A stretch of 64,000 nucleotides of DNA from Yimella sp. cx-51 (GTDB lineage: Bacteria; Actinomycetota; Actinomycetes; Actinomycetales; Dermatophilaceae): positions 1,550,001-1,614,000 of the forward strand of contig NZ_CP072113.1 in the NCBI RefSeq assembly GCF_017654605.1. The letters are read 5' to 3'. Below, in pieces: positions 12,451-22,773 of this stretch; position 1 is the stretch's first letter, and each line of letters begins with the position of its first letter. A program made the translations under genes and the position numbers. The notes beneath the pieces were generated by a model. The model had not been told where the DNA came from. It searched no databases and was given only the letters and a program-made list of their open reading frames with translations.

Positions 12451-12456
12451 TAGGGT
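12451..12456 (+). promoter_or_regulatory. -10 box of the pup-prcB-prcA operon
   Basis: TAGGGT lies 40 bases before the pup ATG, leaving a leader of about 33 nt that contains a GAGGA ribosome site at about 12476-12480. The same GTTAGGGTGGG sequence occurs before the lipoprotein FKBP gene at 22730. Confidence 0.5.
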
Positions 12457-12496
12457 GGGACAGAAGAAGTCCCCGCGAGGAAAGACGGTTCGAGCC

Positions 12497-12685
12497 ATGG
12501 CCCAGGAACGCATCAACCCGCAGCGCCGCGACGGTGGTCCGGCCGACGAAGGCGACGCCCCGGCGCCAGTCGCGCCGCAGGTGCAGACCGGCGAGATCGA
12601 CAGCGTCCTCGACGAGATCGACAGCGTGTTGGAGTCCAACTCGGAGGAGTTCGTGCGCGGCTTCGTCCAGAAGGGCGGCCAGTGA
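12497..12685 (+). CDS. pup: Prokaryotic ubiquitin-like protein Pup
   Basis: This 62-residue, mostly disordered tag is joined through its C-terminus to substrate lysines. It ends in GGQ, so the last Gln must be deamidated by Dop to Glu before PafA can ligate it. The helical region [20 protein letters not shown] (residues about 33-52) is the part that pairs with the ARC coiled coil. The ATG at 12497 is preceded by GAGGAAAG. The stop overlaps the GTG start of prcB by three bases. Confidence 0.97.
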   Translation: MAQERINPQRRDGGPADEGDAPAPVAPQVQTGEIDSVLDEIDSVLESNSEEFVRGFVQKGGQ

Positions 12686-13509
12686 GCCGTCCCGGCGCGG
12701 ATGCCTCCGGTCGGCTGCCGGATGAGTTCCTGGTGGCTGGTTCGTCGTCGTTCACCGATTTCATCGGCGCGCACGCGCCCGACCTGATGCCCGGAGCACG
12801 GCACGCACCCGGCAGCGTGCAGGTGCAGGCTCCGCACGGCACCACGATCGTCGCGCTGACCTACCCCGGCGGCGTGCTGGTGGCCGGCGACCGGCGGGCC
12901 ACGATGGGCAATCTCATCGCCAGTCACACGATGCGCAAGGTCTTCCTGGCCGATGACCACTGCGCGGTCGGCATTGCCGGCACAGCGGGAGTGGCGATCG
13001 AGATGGTGCGGTTGTTCCAGGTGGAGCTGGAGCACTACGAGAAGATCGAGGGCACCGCACTGTCTTTGCAGGGCAAGGCGAATCGGCTCGCGACGATGAT
13101 CCGGGGCAATCTCGGCATGGCCATGCAGGGCCTCGCCGTCGTCCCGTTGTTCGCAGGCTTCGATCCCCAGTCGGGATCAGGCCGGATGTTCAGCTATGAC
13201 GTCACCGGCGGTTGCTACGAGGAGCGGCATTTCCACTCGGTCGGTTCGGGCTCCCTCTTCGCGCGCGGTGCGCTGAAGAAGTTGTGGCGTCCGGAACTGT
13301 CGGAGGACGAGGCCGTGCGGGTGATCGTCGAAGCGTTGTACGACGCCGCCGACGACGACTCCGCCACCGGAGGGCCAGACCCGGGCCGACGCATCTGGCC
13401 GAATGTCGCAGTGCTCGACGAACAAGGCGCACGATTCGTGCCCGATGACCAGATCGAGCAGGTTGTCGCCGGTGTGGTCGCCTCTCGCCGTGAGGAGGAT
13501 CCGCGATGA
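12682..13509 (+). CDS. prcB: Proteasome subunit beta PrcB
   Basis: This is the catalytic subunit of the 20S proteasome. The 275-residue precursor has a 53-residue propeptide ending in HG, and self-cleavage exposes Thr54 (GTTIVAL), the N-terminal nucleophile. Other active-site features are GDRRAT, with the Asp at the usual position, and a lysine in MRKVF. The GTG start overlaps the pup stop, and the stop overlaps the ATG of prcA, so the three genes are translated as one coupled unit. Confidence 0.97.
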   Translation: MSRPGADASGRLPDEFLVAGSSSFTDFIGAHAPDLMPGARHAPGSVQVQAPHGTTIVALTYPGGVLVAGDRRATMGNLIASHTMRKVFLADDHCAVGIAGTAGVAIEMVRLFQVELEHYEKIEGTALSLQGKANRLATMIRGNLGMAMQGLAVVPLFAGFDPQSGSGRMFSYDVTGGCYEERHFHSVGSGSLFARGALKKLWRPELSEDEAVRVIVEALYDAADDDSATGGPDPGRRIWPNVAVLDEQGARFVPDDQIEQVVAGVVASRREEDPR

Positions 13510-14276
13510 GCATGCCTTTCTACGTCTCGCCCGAGCAGATGATGAAAGACCGGGCCGACTACGCGCGCAAGGGCATCGCCCGTGGTCGCGCCGTGGTGGT
13601 GCTGGCCTACGACGGCGGCATCGCGTTCGTCGCCGAGAACCCCAGTCGCGCGCTGCACAAGATCTCCGAGATCTACGATCGCATCGCTTTTGCTGCGGTG
13701 GGTAAGTACAACGAGTTCGAAAACCTCCGGGTCGCAGGTGTGCGCTACGCCGATCTGCGCGGCTATTCCTACGACCGATCCGATGTCACGGCGCGCGGCT
13801 TGGCCAATGCCTACGCACAGACCCTCGGCACCGTCTTCACCCAGGAGTCCAAGCCGTACGAGGTCGAGATCGTGGTCGCCCAGATCGGTCACACCGCAGC
13901 TGACGATCAGATCTACCGCCTGATGTACGACGGCTCGGTGGCCGACGAGCACGGCTTCGTGGCCATGGGCGGGGGAGCCGAGCGGATCGCGGCAGGCTTG
14001 GACAGTGCGTGGCGGCCCGACCTCGACCTGAGCTCCGCGCTCCAATTGGCCGTCGGTCTGCTCGGAGTCGACGCCGAGGGCAACCCGCGCCCGCTCGCAG
14101 CCGACCAACTCGAGGTCGCGGTGCTCGACCGACAGCGCGAACGTCGCGCGTTCCGGCGGCTACCCGTGCCCCTGTTGAGGAAGTTGCTCGACACCACCGA
14201 CGCAACCTCGGATGTTTCACATGCCGATCCCTCTGCGGCGCAACAGGATCCGGTGATCTCCGAACCCACCGACTGA
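13506..14276 (+). CDS. prcA: Proteasome subunit alpha PrcA
   Basis: This 256-residue subunit forms the outer rings that gate the 20S core and bind the ARC C-terminal motif. It starts [28 protein letters not shown], the typical actinobacterial alpha N-terminus that forms the gate, and lacks the catalytic Thr. The ATG overlaps the prcB stop (ATGA). The C-terminal 25 residues are polar and probably flexible. It is the last gene of the pup operon; no clear hairpin terminator follows before the ABC transporter at 14374. Confidence 0.97.
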   Translation: MSMPFYVSPEQMMKDRADYARKGIARGRAVVVLAYDGGIAFVAENPSRALHKISEIYDRIAFAAVGKYNEFENLRVAGVRYADLRGYSYDRSDVTARGLANAYAQTLGTVFTQESKPYEVEIVVAQIGHTAADDQIYRLMYDGSVADEHGFVAMGGGAERIAAGLDSAWRPDLDLSSALQLAVGLLGVDAEGNPRPLAADQLEVAVLDRQRERRAFRRLPVPLLRKLLDTTDATSDVSHADPSAAQQDPVISEPTD

Positions 14277-14373
14277 CGTAGCCGGCGATTCGTGTCGGTA
14301 CGCAGTGGCATACTCCGCAAGGCACTCAGCACCCCCGTGATGCCCCACAGCCGATGAGGAGGCGTACCCGCTC

Positions 14374-16356
14374 GTGACCACGGACGAACGCACAACAGCA
14401 TCCGAACGCCACGCACGGCGCGCCGAGCCAGATGCTTCGTCCACCGAGCAGCACGGTCCACCGGGTGAGTTGATCAGCCGTCCCAGCATTTCCCCGCCCG
14501 GCCGCGGGGGGTGGCGTGACAACGCGCTGTGGCGGCTCGTGCCCTATCTGCGGCCATACCGCACGCGGATGATCGTGATGTTCATCGTCGCGCTCGCCTC
14601 CATCGCCAGCACCATCGCGATCCCGCTGATGACGCGTGCGGTGATCGACGGTCCGGTCGCACACCGTGACGAGCGGGGCTTGTGGCTGCTCGGTGCGAGC
14701 GCATTGCTGCTCGGAGTGGCCGAAGCGGCGCTGTGGCTGGTGCGGCGCTGGCTCGTGCAGAAGGCCAGCACTGGAGTGGAGAACGACATCCGCCAGCAAC
14801 TGCACGCCCGACTACAGGTGCTGCCGATGAGCTTCCACGGCAGTTGGCAGTCAGGTCAGTTGCTCTCGCGGGTGATGAACGACCTCGGCATGATGCGCCG
14901 GTTCATCGGTTTCGGCTCAGTGCTGTTGATCCTCAACATCATCCAGGTCGTAGTCGTGACCGGCATCCTGCTGGCGATGTACTGGCCGCTGGGGCTGATC
15001 GTCCTGGCCTCCATCGCTCCGGTGGTCGGAGCGAACCTCCACTACGAACGGCAGTTCAGCAAAGCCTCCCGGCAGGCACAGGACCAAACCGGCAATGTCG
15101 CCACCCAGGTCGAGGAGGCTGCACTCGGCCTGCGGGTGGTGAAGTCGTTCGGCCGCGAAGACTACGTCTTCGACCGCTTCGACGCCCAAGCCACGAAACT
15201 GCGTGACATCCAGTTGCGCAAGGTGCGCATCATGTCGCGCTTCTGGACACTGCTGGAGGTCATCCCCACGGCCACCCTCGTGCTGGTGCTTGCCATCGGC
15301 GCCCGCGCCGTCGGTAACGGCGACATGACGCTCGGCACCCTCGTCGCCTTCATCACCTTCATGCTCAACCTCGTCTGGCCGATCTCCGCACTCGGTTTCC
15401 TGCTGTCGATGATGCAGGAGACGATCACCGCCGCCGACCGTGTGGCAGAGATCTTCGACACCGAACCCGACATCGTCAGTGGCACCTCCGCGCGTTCGAT
15501 CACGCGCGGACGACTCGAACTGCGTGATGCCGGATTTCGCTTCCCCGACAGTGAGCAGTGGGCTCTGCGGCATCTGAACCTCACGATCGAGCCCGGGGAG
15601 ACGGTGGCCTTGGTCGGCGCCACCGGTTCCGGCAAGTCGACGCTCACGGCCCTCATCCCGCGACTGCGGGACGTCAGCGAAGGGCAGGTGCTGATCGACG
15701 GCATCGACGTGCGTGACCTTCCGCTACCGGTGCTGCGATCAGCGGTCGCGACCGCCTTCGAAGACCCGACGCTGTTCTCCATGTCGGTGCGTGAAAACCT
15801 CACGCTCGGCCACCCGAACGCCACCGACGACGACATTTCCCACGCTATCGAGGTGGCCCAGGCCGGCTTCGTGCACGACCTGCCGTTCGGGCTCGAGACC
15901 CGCATCGGCGAGCAGGGTATGAGCCTGTCCGGCGGTCAACGGCAACGACTGTCGTTGGCTCGGGCGGTGCTGGCCCACCCCCGGATTCTGGTGCTCGATG
16001 ACACCCTCTCGGCACTGGACGTGCACACCGAGGCGCTGGTGGAGAAGGCATTGCGGCAGGTGCTCACTGATGCCACCGGCATCGTCGTTGCCCATCGCGC
16101 GTCGACGGTGCTGCTGGCCGACAAGGTGGCACTGCTGGAGAACGGCACGATCACCCATGTCGGATCCCACGCCCAGTTGCTTTCCGGCGTCCCGCAGTAC
16201 CGCTATCTGCTCGCCGCCGACGACGAACTCGACCCAGACCGCGAACACCACGAACCCTGGGAGAGCGACGTCGAACGCGAGGCGATGGACGAGGCCGTGC
16301 TCGCCGGTCGCGCGCCCGCAGGTGGCCGCGACGACGACTGCGAGGGGCAGCGATGA
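14374..16356 (+). CDS. ABC exporter half-transporter with degenerate nucleotide site (subunit 1)
   Basis: This 660-residue type IV ABC exporter has six membrane helices (about residues 55-340) followed by a nucleotide-binding domain. Walker A GATGSGKST is near residue 415 and signature LSGGQ near 518. The Walker B region reads ILVLDDTLSALD, with Asp543 in place of the catalytic Glu. In heterodimeric exporters such as TM287/288 one subunit has exactly this change, so this is the non-hydrolysing partner of the next gene. The GTG start follows a GAGGAGG site. The stop overlaps the next ATG by four bases. The substrate is unknown (drug or lipid). Confidence 0.92.
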   Translation: MTTDERTTASERHARRAEPDASSTEQHGPPGELISRPSISPPGRGGWRDNALWRLVPYLRPYRTRMIVMFIVALASIASTIAIPLMTRAVIDGPVAHRDERGLWLLGASALLLGVAEAALWLVRRWLVQKASTGVENDIRQQLHARLQVLPMSFHGSWQSGQLLSRVMNDLGMMRRFIGFGSVLLILNIIQVVVVTGILLAMYWPLGLIVLASIAPVVGANLHYERQFSKASRQAQDQTGNVATQVEEAALGLRVVKSFGREDYVFDRFDAQATKLRDIQLRKVRIMSRFWTLLEVIPTATLVLVLAIGARAVGNGDMTLGTLVAFITFMLNLVWPISALGFLLSMMQETITAADRVAEIFDTEPDIVSGTSARSITRGRLELRDAGFRFPDSEQWALRHLNLTIEPGETVALVGATGSGKSTLTALIPRLRDVSEGQVLIDGIDVRDLPLPVLRSAVATAFEDPTLFSMSVRENLTLGHPNATDDDISHAIEVAQAGFVHDLPFGLETRIGEQGMSLSGGQRQRLSLARAVLAHPRILVLDDTLSALDVHTEALVEKALRQVLTDATGIVVAHRASTVLLADKVALLENGTITHVGSHAQLLSGVPQYRYLLAADDELDPDREHHEPWESDVEREAMDEAVLAGRAPAGGRDDDCEGQR

Positions 16357-18221
16357 GCACCACCAGCGACAAGCGCAGCTCCGAGCTTCCGGCCGGTCAG
16401 GGCTCGGATCCGTCGTGGGAGTCGTGGCGCGGACGCGCCGCCGACCAGGAGCAGGACACCGTCGAGAAGACCGCCGAGCGCGGACAGGCCAAGGCGTTGC
16501 TGTGGGATCTGCTGCGGCCCTACCGCCGAACCGTCGCACTGCTGGGCGTCGCGGTGCTGATCGAGAACGCCGCTCGGTTGGCGGTGCCCCGACTGGTGCA
16601 GATCGGGGTGGACGACGGTGTGCCGCCCCTGCGCGAGTCGGGCGATGGCAGCGTGTTGACCCAGGTCGTCATCGCGTTGTTGGTCGCGCTCGTGCTGCAA
16701 GCGGGCCTGCGCATGCTGTTCATCCTGCAGTCCGGACGCATCGGTCAGAACCTCCTGCTCGAAGTACGCCGCCGGGTCTTCAAGCACTTCGGACGACTGG
16801 ACGTCTCCTTCCACGACAAGTACACCTCCGGCCGGGTGGTGAGTCGCTCGACCAGTGATGTCGAAGCCATCCAGGAGATGCTGGAGAACGGTTTCGACGG
16901 ACTGATCACGGCCGTGCTGACACTTTTCGGCACCGCGATCCTGCTGCTCACCCTCGATCTGCGACTGGGCGCCGTCTGTCTGATCAGCTTCCCGTTCCTG
17001 GTGGCGTTGTCGTTGTGGTTCCGCCGAGAGTCAGCCGCGGCATACCGGCTGGTGCGGGAGATCTCGGCGCTGGTGATCGTGCAGTTCGTGGAGTCGATGA
17101 CCGGCATCAAGGCCGTGCAGGCCTACCGACGCGAGCCGCGCAACCAGGTGATCTTCGGCGAACTGGCCGACCGCTACCGCGACATCAACATCCGCACGAT
17201 GCGCCTGATCGCCATCTTCATGCCGGGTGTGAAGCTCATCGGCAATCTCACCACCGGAGTTGCACTCCTCTATGGCGGTTACCTGGCGATGCACGGCGAG
17301 ATCACCATCGGCGTGCTCACCGCCTTCCTGCTCTACCTGCGCATGTTCTTCGAACCCATGCAGGAGATCACGCAGTTCTACAACACCTTCCAGTCGGCCA
17401 CCTCGGCGCTGGAGAAGCTCGCGGTCGTGCTGGCCGAACAGCCGCCGATCGCCGACCCGGCCCATCCCGTGGCCCTGCGGGATGTGCGCGGCGAGATCAC
17501 CTTCGACGACGTGCACTTCTCCTACGTGGCCGATCGCCCGGTGCTGCCGGGTCTCGACCTCGTGGTGCCCGCGGGCCAAACCGTGGCGCTGGTCGGCACG
17601 ACCGGAGCCGGGAAGACAACCATCGCCAAGCTGATCGCCCGCTTCCACGATCCTGACGAAGGCAGGGTCCTGCTTGACGGTCTCGACCTGCGCGACCTGG
17701 CGCAGTCCGATCTGCGCCGACACGTGGTGATGGTGACCCAGGAAAACTTCATGTTCGAGGGTTCGGTGGCCGACAACATCCGCTTCGGACGACCGGAGGC
17801 CACCGACGCACAGGTGCGTGAGGCAGCCGAAGCAGTGGGTGCCGACACCTTCATCGCAGCCTTGCCTGACGGCTACGACACCGATGTCGCAAAACGCGGC
17901 GGACGACTGTCGGCCGGACAGCGACAACTCGTGGCCTTTGCCCGGGCGTTCCTCGCTGACCCCGACGTCCTCATCCTCGACGAAGCGACCTCATCGCTCG
18001 ACATCCCCAGCGAACGACTCGTGCAGCAGGCCCTGCGCACCATCCTGGCCGGCCGCACGTCGCTGATCATCGCCCACCGGCTCTCCACGGTGGAGGTGGC
18101 CGACCGGGTGCTGGTGCTCGAGCACGGGAGGGTGTTGGAGGACGGTCCGCCGCACCGCCTCATCACCGAGCAGGGACGCTACGCGGCGCTGCAGCAGGCC
18201 TGGATCGACTCATTGGCCTGA
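16353..18221 (+). CDS. ABC exporter half-transporter with catalytic nucleotide site (subunit 2)
   Basis: This 622-residue partner of the preceding gene has six membrane helices after a polar 45-residue N-terminus. In its nucleotide domain Walker A GTTGAGKTT is near residue 415. The signature reads LSAGQ rather than LSGGQ, and Walker B ILDEATSSLD has the normal catalytic Glu544. It therefore pairs its active Walker motifs with the consensus signature of subunit 1. The degenerate site combines subunit 1's Asp with LSAGQ. Overlapping genes imply equal expression. Confidence 0.92.
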   Translation: MSTTSDKRSSELPAGQGSDPSWESWRGRAADQEQDTVEKTAERGQAKALLWDLLRPYRRTVALLGVAVLIENAARLAVPRLVQIGVDDGVPPLRESGDGSVLTQVVIALLVALVLQAGLRMLFILQSGRIGQNLLLEVRRRVFKHFGRLDVSFHDKYTSGRVVSRSTSDVEAIQEMLENGFDGLITAVLTLFGTAILLLTLDLRLGAVCLISFPFLVALSLWFRRESAAAYRLVREISALVIVQFVESMTGIKAVQAYRREPRNQVIFGELADRYRDINIRTMRLIAIFMPGVKLIGNLTTGVALLYGGYLAMHGEITIGVLTAFLLYLRMFFEPMQEITQFYNTFQSATSALEKLAVVLAEQPPIADPAHPVALRDVRGEITFDDVHFSYVADRPVLPGLDLVVPAGQTVALVGTTGAGKTTIAKLIARFHDPDEGRVLLDGLDLRDLAQSDLRRHVVMVTQENFMFEGSVADNIRFGRPEATDAQVREAAEAVGADTFIAALPDGYDTDVAKRGGRLSAGQRQLVAFARAFLADPDVLILDEATSSLDIPSERLVQQALRTILAGRTSLIIAHRLSTVEVADRVLVLEHGRVLEDGPPHRLITEQGRYAALQQAWIDSLA

Positions 18222-18392
18222 GCCCACCTGTTGTCACCACCGAAGAGCGTTGTGCGGCAACGAATCACGGGAACGTCGGAGCGAGCGGACCGGTTGATCC
18301 GGCACGGACGTTTGGTCACCGAACGGTCACGATTGGCCATTCCATGAGGCCTGAATCACATTTTCTCCTCACGATCCGGTGCCCTGAGTGTC

Positions 18393-20183
18393 ATGAATGC
18401 CACCACCGTGACATTGCAATCCTTCCGATCTGAACCAACGGACAACACCTCCGGTGTGCTCGCGAACATCGAGGACGCCGTCAACAAGGTCTTCGAACCC
18501 CTGACCAAATGGTCGGGCGAGATCATCTTCTGGAGCCCGTCGTGGTTCCCGATGCCCTGGATCGTTCTCTGGCTGATCGTGGCTGCCGTCTTCATCACGA
18601 TCTATCTCGGTGCGATCCAGGCCCGCGGTCTGAAACCCGCGTATCGGACGCTGCGCGGAGAGTTCTCCCGGGACGACGATCCCGGCGAGATCCCGCACTA
18701 CCAAGCACTTACCTCCGCCGTCTCCGGCACCGTCGGTCTGGGAAACATCGCCGGTGTCGGTGCAGCGGTGACCATCGGTGGCGCCGGCGCGACCTTCTGG
18801 ATGATCCTGGCCGGACTGTTCGGCATGGCCACGAAGTTCGCCGAGTGCACCCTCGGTGTGAAGTACCGCGAGGTGCGGCCGGACGGCACGGTCTCCGGCG
18901 GACCGTTCCGCTATCTCCCGGAAGCTTTCAAGAGATTCCCGAAGCCGTTGTCGGTGGGGCTGACCGGCCTGTTCGCGGTGGCGATCCTGTTCTTCGGCGT
19001 CGGTGGCGGCAACATGTTCCAGGCCAACCAGACCTACGCGCAGGCGGTCACGGTCACCGGAGGCGACGACAGCTTCCTGGCCAACAAGGGAGCAGGGCTG
19101 GTCTTCGGTATCGGACTGGCATTCCTCATCGGTCTGGTCATCATCGGCGGCATGAAGTCGATCGGTCGGGTCACCAGCACGCTCGTGCCGGTGATGGGCA
19201 CCATCTACCTGGCCGCCTGCCTGGTGGTCATCCTGATGAATGTCGACCAGGTGCCGAGCGCCATGGGCGACATCGTCTCCGGCGCCCTCTCACCCCAGGG
19301 CGTGAGCGGCGGATTCATCGGCGTCCTGATCGTGGGTATGCAGCGTGCCGCGTTCTCCAACGAAGCCGGTCTCGGTTCGGCGCCCATCGCGCACTCGACG
19401 GTCAAGACGCGTCGTCCGGTCTCCGAAGGCTTCGTGGCGATGTTCGAGCCGTTCATCGACACCGTCGTCGTCTGCACCATGACGGCGCTCACCATCGTGA
19501 TCGCCAAGACGCAGTTCTGGACCGACACCCAGGCGAAGGTCGCTGCCGACTCCACCCATGAGTACGGCGGCGGTGTCGCGGTCACCTCGGATGCCTTCGA
19601 GCAGTCGATCTCGTGGTTCCCCTACGTCTTGGCGTTGGCTGTGGCGTTGTTCGCGATCTCGACCCTCATCACGTGGAGCTACTACGGCAACCGGGCGTGG
19701 GCGTACCTGTTCGGTGAGTCGAAGACCTCGACGCTCGTCTACCGCGTCGTGTTCCTGACGTTCACCGTCGCCGGTTGCATCCTGACCTTTCAGAACGTGC
19801 TCGACTTCGCCGATGCGTTCCTCTTCGTCTGTGCGTTCGTCAACCTGCTGGGTGTCTACCTGCTCCTGCCGGTCATCAAGCGCGAGATGAAGGCCTACCT
19901 CGCCGACTACAAGAACGGCACCCTGGCCGCCTACGGTGCCGGTGAGATCGACTACGAAGACACCAGCGCCACCGAGGTCGACCACGAGAGCGCCGACAAT
20001 TTCGACGGACGCCAGGTGGGCATCGTGCCCGACCCGGACGACGACGGTTTCGGACGCGGTGCGGCCACCGTGCCCTACACCCGCAAGGGAATCCGCGCCG
20101 GCGCGCAGCAGGCGCGTGATCGCCAGCAAGCCCGACACGAGGAGCGTCGTCGGCGCCGGAAGAAGGACGAGGACGCCGACTGA
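18393..20183 (+). CDS. Alanine/glycine:cation symporter family (AGCS) transporter
   Basis: This 596-residue integral membrane protein has about ten to eleven helices. The AGCS signature regions are visible: SAVSGTVGLGNIAGVGAAV near residue 110 and AFSNEAGLGSAPIAHS near 320. It imports alanine or glycine with sodium or protons. A charged cytoplasmic tail of about 75 residues ends in a run of Arg/Lys and is longer than usual for the family. The 171-base gap before it separates it from the ABC pair. No Shine-Dalgarno site is obvious at the ATG. It is convergent with the epimerase gene. Confidence 0.92.
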   Translation: MNATTVTLQSFRSEPTDNTSGVLANIEDAVNKVFEPLTKWSGEIIFWSPSWFPMPWIVLWLIVAAVFITIYLGAIQARGLKPAYRTLRGEFSRDDDPGEIPHYQALTSAVSGTVGLGNIAGVGAAVTIGGAGATFWMILAGLFGMATKFAECTLGVKYREVRPDGTVSGGPFRYLPEAFKRFPKPLSVGLTGLFAVAILFFGVGGGNMFQANQTYAQAVTVTGGDDSFLANKGAGLVFGIGLAFLIGLVIIGGMKSIGRVTSTLVPVMGTIYLAACLVVILMNVDQVPSAMGDIVSGALSPQGVSGGFIGVLIVGMQRAAFSNEAGLGSAPIAHSTVKTRRPVSEGFVAMFEPFIDTVVVCTMTALTIVIAKTQFWTDTQAKVAADSTHEYGGGVAVTSDAFEQSISWFPYVLALAVALFAISTLITWSYYGNRAWAYLFGESKTSTLVYRVVFLTFTVAGCILTFQNVLDFADAFLFVCAFVNLLGVYLLLPVIKREMKAYLADYKNGTLAAYGAGEIDYEDTSATEVDHESADNFDGRQVGIVPDPDDDGFGRGAATVPYTRKGIRAGAQQARDRQQARHEERRRRRKKDEDAD

Positions 20184-20197
20184 TCGGCCGTCAGCGC

Positions 20198-21202
20198 TCA
20201 GTTCTCACGTAACCACTGGGTGATCAGGTCGGCCTCGTCAGCGGGGGAGAGACCCGCTTGGCGGGGTCGGCCCGGCCCGGTGCGCAGTTCCCACTCCAAC
20301 ACGTCGGTGAAGGTCTGTGGCAGTGGCCGTGATCGGAGCCCAGCGGCCTCCGCCGCGCTGGTGTCGACGGTCATCATCCCCGCCAACTCCGGCCAGGGCA
20401 GCCACAGCGGCAGCGAGCGTTCGCCCGCCCAGTGCGCAACACCCTTCTGCGCCAACCACTGAGAGCTCGCGGGCACCAGCTCACCGGTGTGACCGGCGAC
20501 GGCTCTGGCGGCAGCGAGCACCGCGTGCAACGGCACCGACGGACCGGTGGCGTTGAAGACGCCAAAGGTCTGGTTCTCGACGCAGGAGATGAGCCAGTGC
20601 GCCAGGTCACGAGCATCGATGAGCTGGGTCTGCGCCGGTGGGTCGTGGGGCACGAGCACCCGTCCGTCCGGCCGACTGGGGTGAGCGAAACGCAGTGGCC
20701 AGTAGCCCGACCGGTCGGTGGAATCCTCCGGACCAGCGAGCAGGCCCGCTCGCGCGATGAGGTGGCTATCTGGAAATGCCTGGGCTACGAGGCGCTCGCA
20801 GGTGACTTTGCCGGCGCCGTAGTGCTCCGGCGTCCACTGCTCACCGTCCCAGGCCGGCAACAGCTCAGTATCCTCGGCGGCGCCGATCGCGGTCGGTCCG
20901 GCATCGGCGTACACATTGATGGTGGAGACGAACAGGTAGTGCTGCGATCGGTCTCGCAGGTTTTCGACCGCACCTCTGACATGCCGTGGTTGGCGGGCCA
21001 GATCGATCACGGCATCGAAGTCGCCGTGGACGCCCGCGTAGGCGTTCGGGAGGTCACGATCGGCGCGCACCACCTCGACACCTTCGGCGAAGGTCCCGCT
21101 CTCGCCGCGTGCCAGGGCGACGACGTCGTGACCACGCGCGATCGCATCGCGGGCGATCGCACGCCCCAGGAAGGCATTTCCGCCGAGCAGCAGCAGTCTC
21201 AT
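20198..21202 (-). CDS. NAD-dependent epimerase/dehydratase family protein
   Basis: This 334-residue extended short-chain dehydrogenase-type protein has an N-terminal nucleotide-binding motif LLGGNAFLGRAIA (GGxxFLG form). The catalytic Tyr-x-x-x-Lys is replaced by a HYGAGKVTCE segment with Tyr and Lys in the right spacing. Proteins of this kind act as sugar-nucleotide epimerases or isoflavone-reductase-like enzymes; the substrate is unclear. It stands alone, divergent from pafA and convergent with the symporter. The ATG at 21202 begins MRLLLLGGN, the expected first strand. Confidence 0.88.
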   Translation of the reverse strand: MRLLLLGGNAFLGRAIARDAIARGHDVVALARGESGTFAEGVEVVRADRDLPNAYAGVHGDFDAVIDLARQPRHVRGAVENLRDRSQHYLFVSTINVYADAGPTAIGAAEDTELLPAWDGEQWTPEHYGAGKVTCERLVAQAFPDSHLIARAGLLAGPEDSTDRSGYWPLRFAHPSRPDGRVLVPHDPPAQTQLIDARDLAHWLISCVENQTFGVFNATGPSVPLHAVLAAARAVAGHTGELVPASSQWLAQKGVAHWAGERSLPLWLPWPELAGMMTVDTSAAEAAGLRSRPLPQTFTDVLEWELRTGPGRPRQAGLSPADEADLITQWLREN

Positions 21203-21328
21203 GGCAACAGTTCATCAGGCAGATGACGCACGGCACCAGAGCGCTTCGCTCACAGCACAATCCGGCGATCCGGTTCGGCACCACGGCCGATTGGTGACCG
21301 GAACGGTCCAGGCAGGTACGCCTGCGCC

Positions 21329-21334
21329 TATGGT
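21329..21334 (+). promoter_or_regulatory. Leaderless -10 box of pafA
   Basis: TATGGT ends 6 bases before the pafA ATG at 21341, leaving no room for a ribosome-binding site. Confidence 0.55.
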
Positions 21335-21340
21335 CGATCC

Positions 21341-22705
21341 ATGCAGCGGCGGATCTTTGGCATCGAGACCGAGTACGGCGTCACGTGCACCTCGAACGGC
21401 ACCCGGCGACTGACGCCGGATGAGGTAGCGCGTTACCTGTTTCGCCGGGTGGTCAGTTGGGGACGCTCGAGCAACGTCTTCCTCGCCAACGGAGCCCGTC
21501 TCTACCTCGACGTCGGCAGCCACCCGGAGTACGCCACCGCTGAGTGCGACAGCATCCGCGAGGCGGTCATCCAGGACAAGGCGGGCGAGCGCATCCTGGC
21601 CGACCTCACGGTGGACGCCGAGCAACGGATGGCCGAGGACGGCATCACCGGTGACATCTACGTCTTCAAGAACAACACCGACTCGGCCGGTAACTCCTAC
21701 GGCTGCCACGAGAACTTCCTGGTGGCCCGCTCCGGCGACTTCCAGCGGGTGTCCGAGCACCTCATCCCGTTCCTGATCAGTCGCCAACTCACCTGCGGCG
21801 CAGGAAAGATCGTGCAACTCGGCAACAAGCCGGTCTACTCGGTGAGCCAGCGCGCCGACCACATCTGGGAGGGCGTCAGCAGCGCCACCACCAGGTCGCG
21901 GCCGATCATCAACACGCGCGACGAGCCCCACGCCGACGCCGAGCACTACCGCCGGCTGCACGTGATCGTCGGCGACAGCAACATGTCGGAGACGACCACG
22001 ATGCTCAAGCTCGGCTCGGCGCACCTGGTGCTGCAGATGATCGAGGAGGGCAGCCCGATGCGCGACATGACCCTCGACAACCCCATCCGGGCCATCCGCG
22101 AGATGAGTCACGACATCACCGGCCGCACCAAGGTGCGTCTGGCCAACGGCAAGGAGATGTCGGCGCTGCAGATGCAGTCGGAGTACTTCGAGCGTGCGGC
22201 GGCCTTCGTCGAGCGCGAAGGGCTGACTGACGACATGACGCGCAAGGTCATGGACCTGTGGGAGCGCACCCTGACTGCCGTCGACACAGACAACCTGTCG
22301 TTGGTCGACACCGAGATCGACTGGGTGATCAAGAAGAAGTTGCTCGACCAGTACGCCGCCAAGCACGGCCACGACCTCGACCATCCGCGGTTGCAGCAAC
22401 TCGACCTGACCTATCACGACATCAAGCCCGGACGCGGAGTCTTCGACCTGCTGCAACGCGCCGGACGCGCTGCCCGGATCTGCACCGACGAAGAGATCGA
22501 GCAGGCCGTCACCACACCGCCGCAGACCACCCGCGCCAAGCTGCGCGGCGACTTCGTGCGCGCCGCGCAGGAGCACCGCCGCGACTTCACCGTCGACTGG
22601 ATCCACCTGAAGCTCAACGATCAGGCGCAGCGGACGGTGCTGGTCAAGGATCCTTTCGCCCACGAAGATGCGCGGGTGGCGGCACTGATCGACTCGATGG
22701 GCTGA
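21341..22705 (+). CDS. pafA: Pup--protein ligase PafA
   Basis: PafA uses ATP to activate the C-terminal Glu of Pup and joins it to substrate lysines. The 454-residue protein starts [13 protein letters not shown] and resembles Dop but without the Dop loop. The catalytic Asp57 is in [19 protein letters not shown]-binding segments include [19 protein letters not shown]. It is encoded about 9 kb from dop. In Mycobacterium pafB and pafC follow directly, whereas here two FKBP genes and a DUF3866 gene come between. Confidence 0.97.
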   Translation: MQRRIFGIETEYGVTCTSNGTRRLTPDEVARYLFRRVVSWGRSSNVFLANGARLYLDVGSHPEYATAECDSIREAVIQDKAGERILADLTVDAEQRMAEDGITGDIYVFKNNTDSAGNSYGCHENFLVARSGDFQRVSEHLIPFLISRQLTCGAGKIVQLGNKPVYSVSQRADHIWEGVSSATTRSRPIINTRDEPHADAEHYRRLHVIVGDSNMSETTTMLKLGSAHLVLQMIEEGSPMRDMTLDNPIRAIREMSHDITGRTKVRLANGKEMSALQMQSEYFERAAAFVEREGLTDDMTRKVMDLWERTLTAVDTDNLSLVDTEIDWVIKKKLLDQYAAKHGHDLDHPRLQQLDLTYHDIKPGRGVFDLLQRAGRAARICTDEEIEQAVTTPPQTTRAKLRGDFVRAAQEHRRDFTVDWIHLKLNDQAQRTVLVKDPFAHEDARVAALIDSMG

Positions 22706-22729
22706 ACCAGCCTTCATAGGTTCGGCGGT

Positions 22730-22735
22730 TAGGGT
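22730..22735 (+). promoter_or_regulatory. -10 box of the FKBP operon
   Basis: TAGGGT in the context GGTTAGGGTGGGG lies 38 bases before the GTG start at 22774. It matches the pup promoter context and implies a leader of about 30 nt. Confidence 0.45.
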
Positions 22736-22773
22736 GGGGCAGACCACCACCGTCGATCACGAGGTATTTTCGC

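Noticed and set aside
18950-18970. TTGTCGGTG, like the PafBC-dependent (RecA-NDp) motif
   Set aside because: It is inside the symporter coding sequence with no TANNNT eight bases on. Further copies in lnt and the phosphotransferase gene are equally internal.
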